NCBI RefSeq assembly: GCF_039537405.1
Contig: NZ_BAABAL010000017.1
Coordinates: 62,001 to 126,000, forward strand
Source of the DNA: Allokutzneria multivorans
Lineage (GTDB): Bacteria; Actinomycetota; Actinomycetes; Mycobacteriales; Pseudonocardiaceae
Direction of reading: 5' to 3'
Length of the DNA stretch: 64,000 nucleotides
Part shown: in pieces, positions 25,617 to 32,984 of the stretch
How the letters are laid out: every line of letters begins with the position of its first letter
Numbering within the stretch: position 1 is the first letter of the stretch
The notes under the pieces: generated by a model
Seen by the model: the letters and a program-made list of their open reading frames with translations, nothing else
The model's database searches: none
Told to the model about the DNA's origin: nothing
Position numbers and translations under genes: made by a program

Positions 25617-25754
25617 GGGTGTGCGTGTCTTCAAGACCACCGAACTCCCCTGTGGATCATCGCTAACCGCCCCAAACCCAGCGTCCCGCGAGGTTTGCCG
25701 TCGTTGAAGACCGCTGGGGCGGGGGTTTGCGTGTCTTGAAGACTGGCGAACCCG
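25617..25754 (-). repeat. Family B long copy B1 (multi-hairpin element)
   Basis: 138 bp whose reverse complement aligns end to end with 52363-52505. Shared blocks include the palindromes GTCTTCAAGAC and GTCTTGAAGAC at the two ends, CCGTCGTTGAAGACCG and CGCGAGGTTTGCCGTCG in the middle, and GGGTT/AACCC arms. No coding potential. It occupies most of the gap between icmF and the response-regulator gene. Confidence 0.8.
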
Positions 25755-25775
25755 ATGACTCTCGGGGCGCGGTCG

Positions 25776-26432
25776 TCAGGCCTTGAGCCAGGCCAGGACG
25801 GCGAGGACGCGGCGGTGGTCGTCGTTGGACGGCGGCAGCGTGAGCTTGGTGAAGATCGAGGAGATGTGCTTCTCCACGGCCCCGCCGCTGACCGAGAGCG
25901 AGCGCGCGATGGCGGTGTTGGTGCGGCCCTCGGCCATCAGCGCCAGCACCTCGCGCTCGCGCGGCGTCAGCTCGGTCAGCGGGTCGTTGCGGCGGCGCAG
26001 CGCGAACAGCCCGGCGACGACCTCGGGGTCGAGCACGGTGCCGCCTTCGGCGACGCGGTGCAGCGCGTCGGAGAGCTCGTCGAGCTTGGAGATGCGGTCC
26101 TTCAGCAGGTAGCCGACGCCGCCGGAGCCGGGCTGGCCCGCCTCGGCGAGCAGGTCGGAGGCGTAGGACTCCTCCACGTACTGCGAGAGCACGAGCACGC
26201 CGAGCCCGGGGACGGCCGAGCGGGCGCGCATGGCGGCGCGCAGGCCCTCGTCGGTGAACGAGGGTGGCATTCGCACGTCGACGACCGCGATGTCCGGCCG
26301 GTGCTCGATAGCGACCTCGACGAGGGAGTCGCCGTCGCCGACGGCGGCCACGACGGTCGCACCGGCCTCGCCGAGCAGCCGGACAAGGCCTTCGCGCAGC
26401 AGGACGGAGTCCTCGGCCAACACAACGCGCAC
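25776..26432 (-). CDS. NarL/LuxR-family response regulator
   Basis: 218-aa two-component regulator. The receiver domain (1-120) has acidic residues EDS, the phosphoacceptor Asp in IAVVDVRMPP and the Lys in YLLKDRI. The C-terminal LuxR-type helix-turn-helix (about 150-215) has LTPREREVLALMAEGRTNTA. GTG start with GAGAGGGG upstream. It lies 50 bp after the histidine kinase gene, its likely partner. Confidence 0.93.
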   Translation of the reverse strand: MRVVLAEDSVLLREGLVRLLGEAGATVVAAVGDGDSLVEVAIEHRPDIAVVDVRMPPSFTDEGLRAAMRARSAVPGLGVLVLSQYVEESYASDLLAEAGQPGSGGVGYLLKDRISKLDELSDALHRVAEGGTVLDPEVVAGLFALRRRNDPLTELTPREREVLALMAEGRTNTAIARSLSVSGGAVEKHISSIFTKLTLPPSNDDHRRVLAVLAWLKA

Positions 26433-26481
26433 CGCGTCACCCCTCTCGCGTTCGAGGGGTAACGCTACCGGTGCGCGCGGC

Positions 26482-27756
26482 TCAGGTCAGAGGAATGTCG
26501 GCGGTGAGCACGGTCGGCCCGCCGGAGGGGCTGGCGATGTCGAGCCTGCCGTCCACGGCGGAGAGGCGGTCCATCAGCCCGGAGAGGCCGTGGCCCTTGC
26601 CGACGTGCGCGCCACCGTTGCCGTTGTCGCGGACCTGGAGCAGCAGAACCTGCGCGTCGCGCTTCACGGTGACGGTGCACAGGGACGCCCCGGAGTGCTT
26701 GGCCACGTTGGTCAGGGCCTCGCTGACCACGAAGTACGCGGCGTTCTCCACGGACTCGGGCAGTCGCTCGCCGGTCTCCAGGTCGATGTCCAGCGCGACC
26801 TCGACCGGGCACCGGGCCGCGGTGGCAGTGAGTGCCGCGCGCAGGCCGCGGTCGGTGAGGATCGGCGGGGCGATGCCACGGGAGACCGCGCGCAGCTCGG
26901 ACAGCGCTTCCTGGCTCTGCACAAGGGCTTCCTCGACCAGCGGACGCGCGGCCTCGGGGTCGTCGTCGAGCCTGCGGCGCACGGCCTCCAGGTCCATGTT
27001 CAGCCGGACCAGCCGCTGCTGCGGGCCGTCGTGGATGTCGCGCTCGACGCGGCGCAGCGTCTGCGCCTCGGCCTGCACGGCGGCGGTGCGACTGGTGGTC
27101 AGCTGCTCGGTGCGAGCCCGCAGCGCGGCGGCCTCGTTGGTGAGCATCAGGCGCACCATGCCGGAGTCGAAGGCGGCCAGGCCGCGCAGCACGTACGGCA
27201 GCGTCAGCGCGAAGAACAGCCCGATCGCCACGTAGCCGGTCAGGTGGATGAACTCCGAGTTCATCCCGAGCAGCGCGAACAGGTGCACGTTGTCGTTGGG
27301 CAGCGACCACTCCCACAGCGGGTAGGTGACACCGCCGAGCGCGACGGAGGACCACGTCACGGTCAGCACCCACGTCACGATGCGGACGGGGAACTGGACG
27401 AAGCCGAAGAGCAGGTCCCGCCACGACTGCGGGTCCTGGAGCGAACGCCACAGCCGCCCGAAGCCGCGCCCGTCGTTGCGCCGGTAGTAGGTCGGTGGGA
27501 GCTCACGCCGGTAGAGCCAGCGCACCCGCGCCCGCTCACCTGAGGCGTAGCCGCGCGCCGCCGCGTGGCAGCCCGCGAGGATCGCGATGCCGACCCAGAT
27601 CACCGTCAGGCCGACACCCAGCCAGAAGGTCACCATCAACGGGATGAACGTGGCCAGCGCGATGAACAGCCCGGGGATCAGGTAGCCGAAATCCCTCCGG
27701 GCCTGGGCCCAGGTCACGGGGACTGGCCGGTACCGCTCGATGGTGTTCGTGGTCAT
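26482..27756 (-). CDS. NarL-type sensor histidine kinase
   Basis: 424-aa membrane kinase. Four helices in two pairs (about 22-65 and 115-190) form a sensor of the kind common in actinobacterial kinases, then a coiled HisKA_3 dimerisation domain with the phosphorylated His in RRVERDIHDGPQQRLV. The HATPase domain has ENAAYFVVSEALTNVAKHS (N box) and RDNGNGGAHVGKGHGLSGL (G boxes). ATG at 27756 is chosen as the start of the conserved region; 12 more in-frame codons exist upstream. The signal is unknown. Operon with the response regulator. Confidence 0.92.
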   Translation of the reverse strand: MTTNTIERYRPVPVTWAQARRDFGYLIPGLFIALATFIPLMVTFWLGVGLTVIWVGIAILAGCHAAARGYASGERARVRWLYRRELPPTYYRRNDGRGFGRLWRSLQDPQSWRDLLFGFVQFPVRIVTWVLTVTWSSVALGGVTYPLWEWSLPNDNVHLFALLGMNSEFIHLTGYVAIGLFFALTLPYVLRGLAAFDSGMVRLMLTNEAAALRARTEQLTTSRTAAVQAEAQTLRRVERDIHDGPQQRLVRLNMDLEAVRRRLDDDPEAARPLVEEALVQSQEALSELRAVSRGIAPPILTDRGLRAALTATAARCPVEVALDIDLETGERLPESVENAAYFVVSEALTNVAKHSGASLCTVTVKRDAQVLLLQVRDNGNGGAHVGKGHGLSGLMDRLSAVDGRLDIASPSGGPTVLTADIPLT

Positions 27757-27835
27757 GGCACAAGCCTGTTCTCTCGGCGCTGCCCGTTCCATCCGGCGAC
27801 CCGCACACCGTCGGTGGGGCTAACCCCACCCCTGA

Positions 27836-29338
27836 TCAGGTCCCTCGCATGCGGTGCGGCAGCTCCTCGTGGGTCAGCAGGAGGGTGTGGTCGGTGGTGC
27901 CGGAGACGATCCGCGCGCGCTCCAGGTTGTGCTCCAGGTAGGCCCACTCGATCTCGTCGATCTCCTCGACGGCGCGGGTGATCGTGGCCCTGTCGGCGGT
28001 GCCCCACGCGACCGGGACGGCGACGACGAAGTCCCAGTAGCCCATGCGCGCCCACGGGTGGTCCGGGCTGCTGGCGAAGCGGCACGTCACCGGGACGCGC
28101 TCGCCGACCGAGAGCGGGTGTCCTGGCAGGTGCTCCGCGCGCAGCGTGTGCAGCGCGAAGCGCCGGGGGACCTCGCGCGTCGTGGTCACGTCGGCCATCA
28201 CGAGCACGGTCGCGGCGCCGTTGCTGTCCAGGTGGGCGATCATCCCCGGGCTGAGCGCGCCTCGGCGGAAGTACTGGTGCGGACTGCCGTTGGTCTGCCG
28301 CGCCCGCAGCAGGAACAGTCCGCCGAGCACCGCGAGCCCCAACAGGCAGCCGCCGACGACGTAACCCCACAACTGTCCACTGAGGACGAACGCGGCACCG
28401 GCGATGGCGAGCACCGCGGTGGTCATGCCGACGGTGATCAGCCACGGCCGGTCACCGCGCCGGTAGATCTCGTTGTACTGGCGCGCGTGGCCGCGATCGG
28501 GCTGGAAGTCGAAGCGCCGCTGGCCGTTCTTCGGCGACCACGAGGTTCCCCGGATGAGCGGGAACACCGGGACCGCCTCCGGTGAGACGTGCGGCTGGCC
28601 GCGGTCGTCCCAGGCCAGCTCCACGCCGAAGCGCTGCTGCGGGTAGCGCAGCTCGGGCGGCAGCTTGTCCGCGGGCAGCACCAGGGGCCGGTCCTTGCCC
28701 TTGAGCTGGCTCGCGCCGTGGGCCAGCTCGCCCAGCAGCACCCACTCGGCCGCGTCGATGGACGCGGTGACATCGCGCAGCACCTGCGCGTCGGCGATCG
28801 CCCAGGAGACCGGGGAGGCGTCGAAGTTCGACCAGTAGGCCGACTTCCGGCCGCTGAGGTCGTAGGCCACGCACGGGATGCGCTCGCCCGGCGACCACAT
28901 CGCGCCGCCGGGCAGCTGGATCAGGCGCAGGGCGAAACGTGGCACGGTCGTGGGGGAGCGGGACATCTCGGCCATCACGAGCACGGCCGCCCTGCCGTCC
29001 TTGCCCACTTCGAGCACGACGCCCGGCACGACCTGGCCGCCGTGGTAGGGCCGCCAGGGCTGCCTGCGACCTGCGAGGACGAGGACGACCCCGCCGACCG
29101 CGAGCAGCACGCCCAGCACGCCCAGCGCGATCGCCCACCACGGGCCCGTCATCGCCCACGCGCTCAGCGCCAGCACCGGCAACGCTGCCCACAGGGCTCT
29201 GGAAAGGCCTGCTCGCCACTGCGCGTAGTGCCCGCTGGTGCTCCGCAGGTGCGCGTCGTCGACCTCCCACTGCTGGTAGCGCTGCGGGTGGGTGGCCGGA
29301 AGGCCGTGTCGCGGCTGGTTCAACTCCTGCGCTCCCAT
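27836..29338 (-). CDS. Duplicated membrane protein of unknown function
   Basis: 500-aa protein made of two similar halves. Each has two close membrane helices (about 45-90 and 300-345) followed by a soluble domain beginning near a G-x-V sequence and containing AAVLVMAEMSRSPTTVPRF in half one and ATVLVMADVTTTREVPRRF in half two. Both soluble parts then read V-x-W-x-x-A-D ... E(W) ... LPxE. The membrane part resembles DUF3239/DUF3592-type proteins; this was not tested. It lies 80 bp upstream of the two-component pair on the same strand and is divergent from a TetR gene. Confidence 0.8.
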   Translation of the reverse strand: MGAQELNQPRHGLPATHPQRYQQWEVDDAHLRSTSGHYAQWRAGLSRALWAALPVLALSAWAMTGPWWAIALGVLGVLLAVGGVVLVLAGRRQPWRPYHGGQVVPGVVLEVGKDGRAAVLVMAEMSRSPTTVPRFALRLIQLPGGAMWSPGERIPCVAYDLSGRKSAYWSNFDASPVSWAIADAQVLRDVTASIDAAEWVLLGELAHGASQLKGKDRPLVLPADKLPPELRYPQQRFGVELAWDDRGQPHVSPEAVPVFPLIRGTSWSPKNGQRRFDFQPDRGHARQYNEIYRRGDRPWLITVGMTTAVLAIAGAAFVLSGQLWGYVVGGCLLGLAVLGGLFLLRARQTNGSPHQYFRRGALSPGMIAHLDSNGAATVLVMADVTTTREVPRRFALHTLRAEHLPGHPLSVGERVPVTCRFASSPDHPWARMGYWDFVVAVPVAWGTADRATITRAVEEIDEIEWAYLEHNLERARIVSGTTDHTLLLTHEELPHRMRGT

Positions 29339-29402
29339 GATCGGAGTGGTTCACGAGGAACTTACTTGAGCCGGTGAACCGAGCGCGGGACGCACACAGG
29401 CG

Positions 29403-29426
29403 TACGTACGTATGAATGGATAGGCT
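29403..29426 (+). promoter_or_regulatory. Promoter with TetR-type palindrome
   Basis: TACGTACGTA (29403-29412, perfect palindrome, inside CGTACGTACGTA) precedes a -10-like TAGGCT (29421-29426). The -10 ends 6 bp before the GTG of the TetR gene, which would give a leaderless mRNA. Autoregulation is likely. Confidence 0.5.
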
Positions 29427-29432
29427 CACTCC

Positions 29433-30059
29433 GTGGGACATCGCGAAGATCTGCTCGCCGGGGCGAAGCAGTGTCTGTACGAGCGGGGTTACGCGCGCAC
29501 GACAGCCAGGGACATCGTCGCTGTCTCCGGCGCCAACCTCGCTTCCATCGGGTATCACTTCGGTTCCAAAGAGGCGCTGCTGACCGCCGCGCTGATCGAG
29601 GCGACCGAGGAGTGGGCGGCCGCCGTCGCCACCATGTGGGCGCCCGATCCCGAAGCGTCGTTCATCGAGCGCTTCGAGTCGCTGTGGAAGGCCGTCGTCG
29701 CCTCCCTCGCCGAACACCGCAACCTCTGGGTGTCCACCTTCGAGGCGCTCAACCAGGCCGAACGACTACCCGAGCTGAAGGAACGGCTCGCCGGCGACGT
29801 CGAGCACGCCCGCGTCGCCTTCTCCTTCGCCGGCCTCTTCGGCCCCGCGCCCGCGCCCTCTCCGGCGTCCTCGCCCCCCGCCGCGCCCGAGGCCGCGGAC
29901 CGAGCCGTCGGCGCCTTCTACGTGGCGCTCATGCAGGGGCTGATGGTGCAGCGCCTGCTCGACCCGGAGCGCGCTCCGACCGGCGAGGACCTCGCGCTCG
30001 CCCTCCGCACCATCATCGAGCGCGCCGCCCCGCCCCCGGCCCCCCAACCACCTGAATGA
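29433..30059 (+). CDS. TetR-family transcriptional regulator
   Basis: 208-aa repressor. N-terminal helix-turn-helix with GYARTTARDIVAVSGANLAS and YHFGSKEALL; variable ligand domain with a Pro/Ala-rich loop (PAPAPSPASSPPAAPEAAD) near 145 and a TetR_C tail. No ribosome site before GTG 29433; a -10 box 6 bp upstream suggests leaderless translation. The stop TGA lies inside the first unit of the downstream repeat array. Divergent from the duplicated membrane protein gene, a likely target. Confidence 0.9.
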   Translation: MGHREDLLAGAKQCLYERGYARTTARDIVAVSGANLASIGYHFGSKEALLTAALIEATEEWAAAVATMWAPDPEASFIERFESLWKAVVASLAEHRNLWVSTFEALNQAERLPELKERLAGDVEHARVAFSFAGLFGPAPAPSPASSPPAAPEAADRAVGAFYVALMQGLMVQRLLDPERAPTGEDLALALRTIIERAAPPPAPQPPE

Positions 30060-30201
30060 CTCATCCACTCCGTTCACCGTGCTGAACGAGTCATTCAGCC
30101 CGCTCAACCACCTCAACGAGTCGTTCCGCGCGTTGAAGTAGCTGAATGAGTCATTGAGGGCGCTCAACTCCCTGAATGACTCATTGAGGTACTTCGCGGA
30201 G
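30052..30201. repeat. Family A array 2: five 30-bp palindromic units
   Basis: Units start at 30052, 30082, 30112, 30142 and 30172. Cores are CTGAATGACTCATCCAC, CTGAACGAGTCATTCAG, CTCAACGAGTCGTTCCG, CTGAATGAGTCATTGAG and CTGAATGACTCATTGAG; linkers are looser, for example CCCGCTCAACCAC. The first unit overlaps the end of the TetR gene and supplies its TGA. It lies between convergent genes. Confidence 0.9.
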
Positions 30202-30273
30202 GGCCGAAGTGGTGCGGTGACCGGGTCGTTCCACGTGCACTCCGAGCAGACCGTGGGTGGCCGCAGCACCGCA

Positions 30274-30303
30274 CCAAACGGGTCGTTCAGGGCTTCAGCG
30301 GCG
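30274..30303. repeat. Family A single unit, GC-richer subtype
   Basis: Starts CCAAACGGGTCGTTCAG. The next bases match the unit at 43248-43277, so 24 consecutive bases (30277-30300 and 43251-43274) are identical although the sites are 13 kb apart. It ends 18 bp before the stop of the leftward oxidoreductase. Confidence 0.75.
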
Positions 30304-30320
30304 GGGGCGGAGTGCGGGGG

Positions 30321-31304
30321 TCAGGGGGTGAGGATGACCTTGCCGATGGTGGCGCGGGTGACGAGGGCGGTGTGCGCGGAGGCGGCCTCGCTGAGGGGGA
30401 TGGGTGGGTTGACCAGGGGGATGAGTTCTCCGGAGGCCAGTGCGTCCATGGCGCGGCGTTCCAGGGCGCGGAGGCCGCCCGCGCGGTGGACGACGGCGGG
30501 GCCGATGGCGACGCCGGCGGTGAGGCTGCGGGCCCACAGGTCGTCCTGCGAGATCTTGGTGGACTCCCCGGCGGACCAGCCGAAGAAGTAGACGCGACCG
30601 CCCGCGCCGAGCAAGTCGAGCGACGCCTGCCCGACGGGGCCGCCGACGCTGTCGAGGACGAGGGTGACCTGGCGGGAGCCCAGGAGCGCGCGGACCTGAT
30701 CGGGCCAGTCCTCCTGCGTGTAGTCGACGGCGATCTCCGCGCCGAGCCCGCGCACGAGGTCGACCTTCGCTGAGCCGCCCGCGAGGCCGACGACGGTCGC
30801 GCCGACGTTGCGGGCGTGCTGCACCAGGAGGTTCCCGATGCCGCCCGCGGCGGCGGTCACGAGCACGACATCGTCGGCGGTGATCGCGGCGGAGTGCAGG
30901 ACGGCCATGGTGGTGCGGCCGGTGCCGATCATCGCGACGGCCGCACCGTCGGAGACGCCCGTGGGGATCTCGTAGAGCGACTCCACCTGAGCCACGGCCA
31001 GCTCCGCGTAGCCGCCGCTGGCCATGCCGAGGTGCGCGACGACGCGGCGGCCGAGCCAGTCCTCCGAAACGCCGGGACCGACCGCGTCGACGACCCCGGC
31101 GACCTCGCGGCCCGGGGTCATCGGCAGCTCGGGCAGCGGCATCGGGCCGCCGCCGATCCCGGCCCTGATCGTGGTGTCGACCAGGTGCACGCCCGCGGCC
31201 GCCACCCTGATCCTGACCGACCCCTCGCCCGGCGAAGGGTCGGGGACCTCTTGGTAGACCAGGGTTTCGGCCGGGCCGAACTCGTGCTGCCGGATCGCGC
31301 GCAT
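30321..31304 (-). CDS. MDR-family zinc-independent NADPH:quinone oxidoreductase-like protein
   Basis: 327-aa medium-chain dehydrogenase/reductase of the quinone oxidoreductase branch. N-terminal GroES-like domain (MRAIRQHEFGPAETLVYQEV ... GREVAGVVDAVGPGV). Rossmann motif AAAGGIGNLLVQHARNVGA, then VDYTQEDW and VLDSVGG. The zinc-ligand cysteines of alcohol dehydrogenases are absent. It probably reduces a quinone or enone with NADPH. ATG has CGAGGAGA upstream. Single gene after the TAP-like hydrolase on the same strand (67 bp). Confidence 0.9.
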   Translation of the reverse strand: MRAIRQHEFGPAETLVYQEVPDPSPGEGSVRIRVAAAGVHLVDTTIRAGIGGGPMPLPELPMTPGREVAGVVDAVGPGVSEDWLGRRVVAHLGMASGGYAELAVAQVESLYEIPTGVSDGAAVAMIGTGRTTMAVLHSAAITADDVVLVTAAAGGIGNLLVQHARNVGATVVGLAGGSAKVDLVRGLGAEIAVDYTQEDWPDQVRALLGSRQVTLVLDSVGGPVGQASLDLLGAGGRVYFFGWSAGESTKISQDDLWARSLTAGVAIGPAVVHRAGGLRALERRAMDALASGELIPLVNPPIPLSEAASAHTALVTRATIGKVILTP

Positions 31305-31371
31305 GTCGTCTCCTCGCTCGTCGAGCTTGTCGGAGGCGACGCTAGAAGCCCAACCGGAGTTGAGGTCAAGC

Positions 31372-32868
31372 TCAGAACGGCTGCTGGTTCGGCTTGCAGA
31401 CGAGCCCGGCCTTGGGCAGCTCCAGCGCGGTCAGGTACTTCTCGGCGGCGCCGTCGACGCAGTCGCTCGACCCGAGGCTGGTGTGCCCGAACGCGTCCAC
31501 GTCGAGCAGGCGCGCGTTGCCGAGCTGCTCGGACATCCGCTTGGAGAACGTGTACGGCGTCGCCGGGTCGTTGTAGATGCCGACGACCAGCACGGGCGCC
31601 GAGGTCTTGGCGTTCCACGGGCCCCGGTAGACCTTCTTCGCGCTGACCGGCCAGTGCGCGCAGCCGACGAAGTCGTGGAATGCCTGGCGCCGACCGAAAG
31701 TCGGTGCTTCGCGCTCCCACGCGGCAGCGACCGAGGGCACGAGCGCGGGCGTCTTCGGGAACGGCTTGTCGGAGCAGTTGACGCCGTAGAAAGCGTCGTG
31801 CCCGGTGTAGGGAGCGTCGGTCGAACGGGACTGCGACGTCGACTGCGACAGCTGCTGGAGTTCGGTCGCCAGCTTGGCCAGCTCGACGGGGCCGGTCAGC
31901 GGGATGGTCTCCAGCACTCCGCCGACCTTCGCGACGAACTGGCTCAAGGTCATCGGGCCGCCGCCCTTGCGCAGCCGCTCGCGGATCGCGTCGAACTTCG
32001 CGCGCGGGTCACCCTCGCTGAACGCGCACTCCGGGCCCTCTTCCTTGCAGCGCTTGAGGAAGGCCGACAACGCGTGCTCGAAGGCGAGCGCGCGCTCACG
32101 GTCGTAGCGCAGCGCGTCGTTGGTGCGCAGGGACGGATCGACCGCGCCGTCGAGGATCATCGCGCGCACCTTGTTCGGGAACAGGTTCGCGTAGGTCGCG
32201 CCGAGCAGGGTTCCGTAGGACAGGCCGACGTAGGTCAGCTTCGCGTCCCCGACGGCCGCCCTGATCAGGTCGAGGTCGCGCGCGGTGTCCTCTGTGGACA
32301 TGTGGTTGATGATCGGCCCGCCGACCTTGCCGCAGGACTTCCCGAACTCCGCGTGAGCGTCCACAGTGGACTTGATCTCCTGCGCGGTCACCGGGACCTG
32401 GGTCATCCGCGCCCGCAGCGCGTCAGCGCTCTCCTGGGTGGTGAAGCACTTCAGCGGGTTGCTCCGGCCGACGCCGCGCGGGTCGAACCCGATCAGGTCG
32501 AAGCGGTCGGGCACCGAGGAGGGGAACAGCACGCTCGGGATCGTGGCGAGCAGCAGACCGTCGGCGCCGGGACCACCGGGGTTGATCACGACGGAGCCGA
32601 TGCGCTCGGCTGGCTTGGAAGCCGCGCGGCGCAACAACATCAGGTCGATCTTGCTCGCGCCGGGCTTGGCGTGGTCGAGCGGGACGGCGAGGTTGCCGCA
32701 GCTGTAGCGGAAGCGGTCCTCCGGCGGAACGAAGGTCAGCGCGTCCTCGGGGCACGGGCCCCACGCGACGGGAGCGGCGGGAGCCTTGATGACGGGCTGC
32801 GCGACTGCGGGTGCTGCTGACCCGATCAGTGCCGCGACGGCCAGGGTGATCACGGGGAACCGAAGCAC
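31372..32868 (-). CDS. Secreted alpha/beta hydrolase, tripeptidyl aminopeptidase (TAP) type
   Basis: 498-aa exported serine hydrolase of the SlpD/SlpE/TAP group. Signal peptide at 1-23. Oxyanion region VINPGGPGADG, DLIGFDPRGVGRSNPLKC, the nucleophile elbow GLSYGT, and C-terminal TAP-like domain with Asp in LVVGIYNDPATPYTF and His in DAFGHTSLGSSDC. It probably cleaves short N-terminal peptides outside the cell. GTG with GGAGGG upstream. It follows the M1 peptidase gene by 116 bp on the same strand, so co-transcription is uncertain. Confidence 0.93.
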   Translation of the reverse strand: MLRFPVITLAVAALIGSAAPAVAQPVIKAPAAPVAWGPCPEDALTFVPPEDRFRYSCGNLAVPLDHAKPGASKIDLMLLRRAASKPAERIGSVVINPGGPGADGLLLATIPSVLFPSSVPDRFDLIGFDPRGVGRSNPLKCFTTQESADALRARMTQVPVTAQEIKSTVDAHAEFGKSCGKVGGPIINHMSTEDTARDLDLIRAAVGDAKLTYVGLSYGTLLGATYANLFPNKVRAMILDGAVDPSLRTNDALRYDRERALAFEHALSAFLKRCKEEGPECAFSEGDPRAKFDAIRERLRKGGGPMTLSQFVAKVGGVLETIPLTGPVELAKLATELQQLSQSTSQSRSTDAPYTGHDAFYGVNCSDKPFPKTPALVPSVAAAWEREAPTFGRRQAFHDFVGCAHWPVSAKKVYRGPWNAKTSAPVLVVGIYNDPATPYTFSKRMSEQLGNARLLDVDAFGHTSLGSSDCVDGAAEKYLTALELPKAGLVCKPNQQPF

Positions 32869-32984
32869 TGAAAGCCCTCCTCGGGTTTGCTCTCAGCGTC
32901 GCATCGCCCACGTGCCACTGGCATCCACAAAAGTGCTCACTCGCAACGCTTTTCGGCCTCATCGGCTCCATGCATGCGCAGGCA

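Noticed and set aside
25490..25775. Cobalamin riboswitch ahead of icmF
   Set aside because: No B12-box-like conserved core was found; the region is taken up by the family B element and lies mainly far from the start.
30052..30201. CRISPR array
   Set aside because: The period is 30 bp with no unique spacers; the linkers are related to each other, and no cas genes are near.
29766..30269. Decapeptide-repeat protein (LNESF/LNDSF pattern) coded by family A arrays
   Set aside because: A 30-bp period necessarily gives a 10-residue pattern in any open frame. The frame runs antisense through the TetR gene, lacks a start with ribosome site, and the other arrays have the pattern in unrelated short frames.
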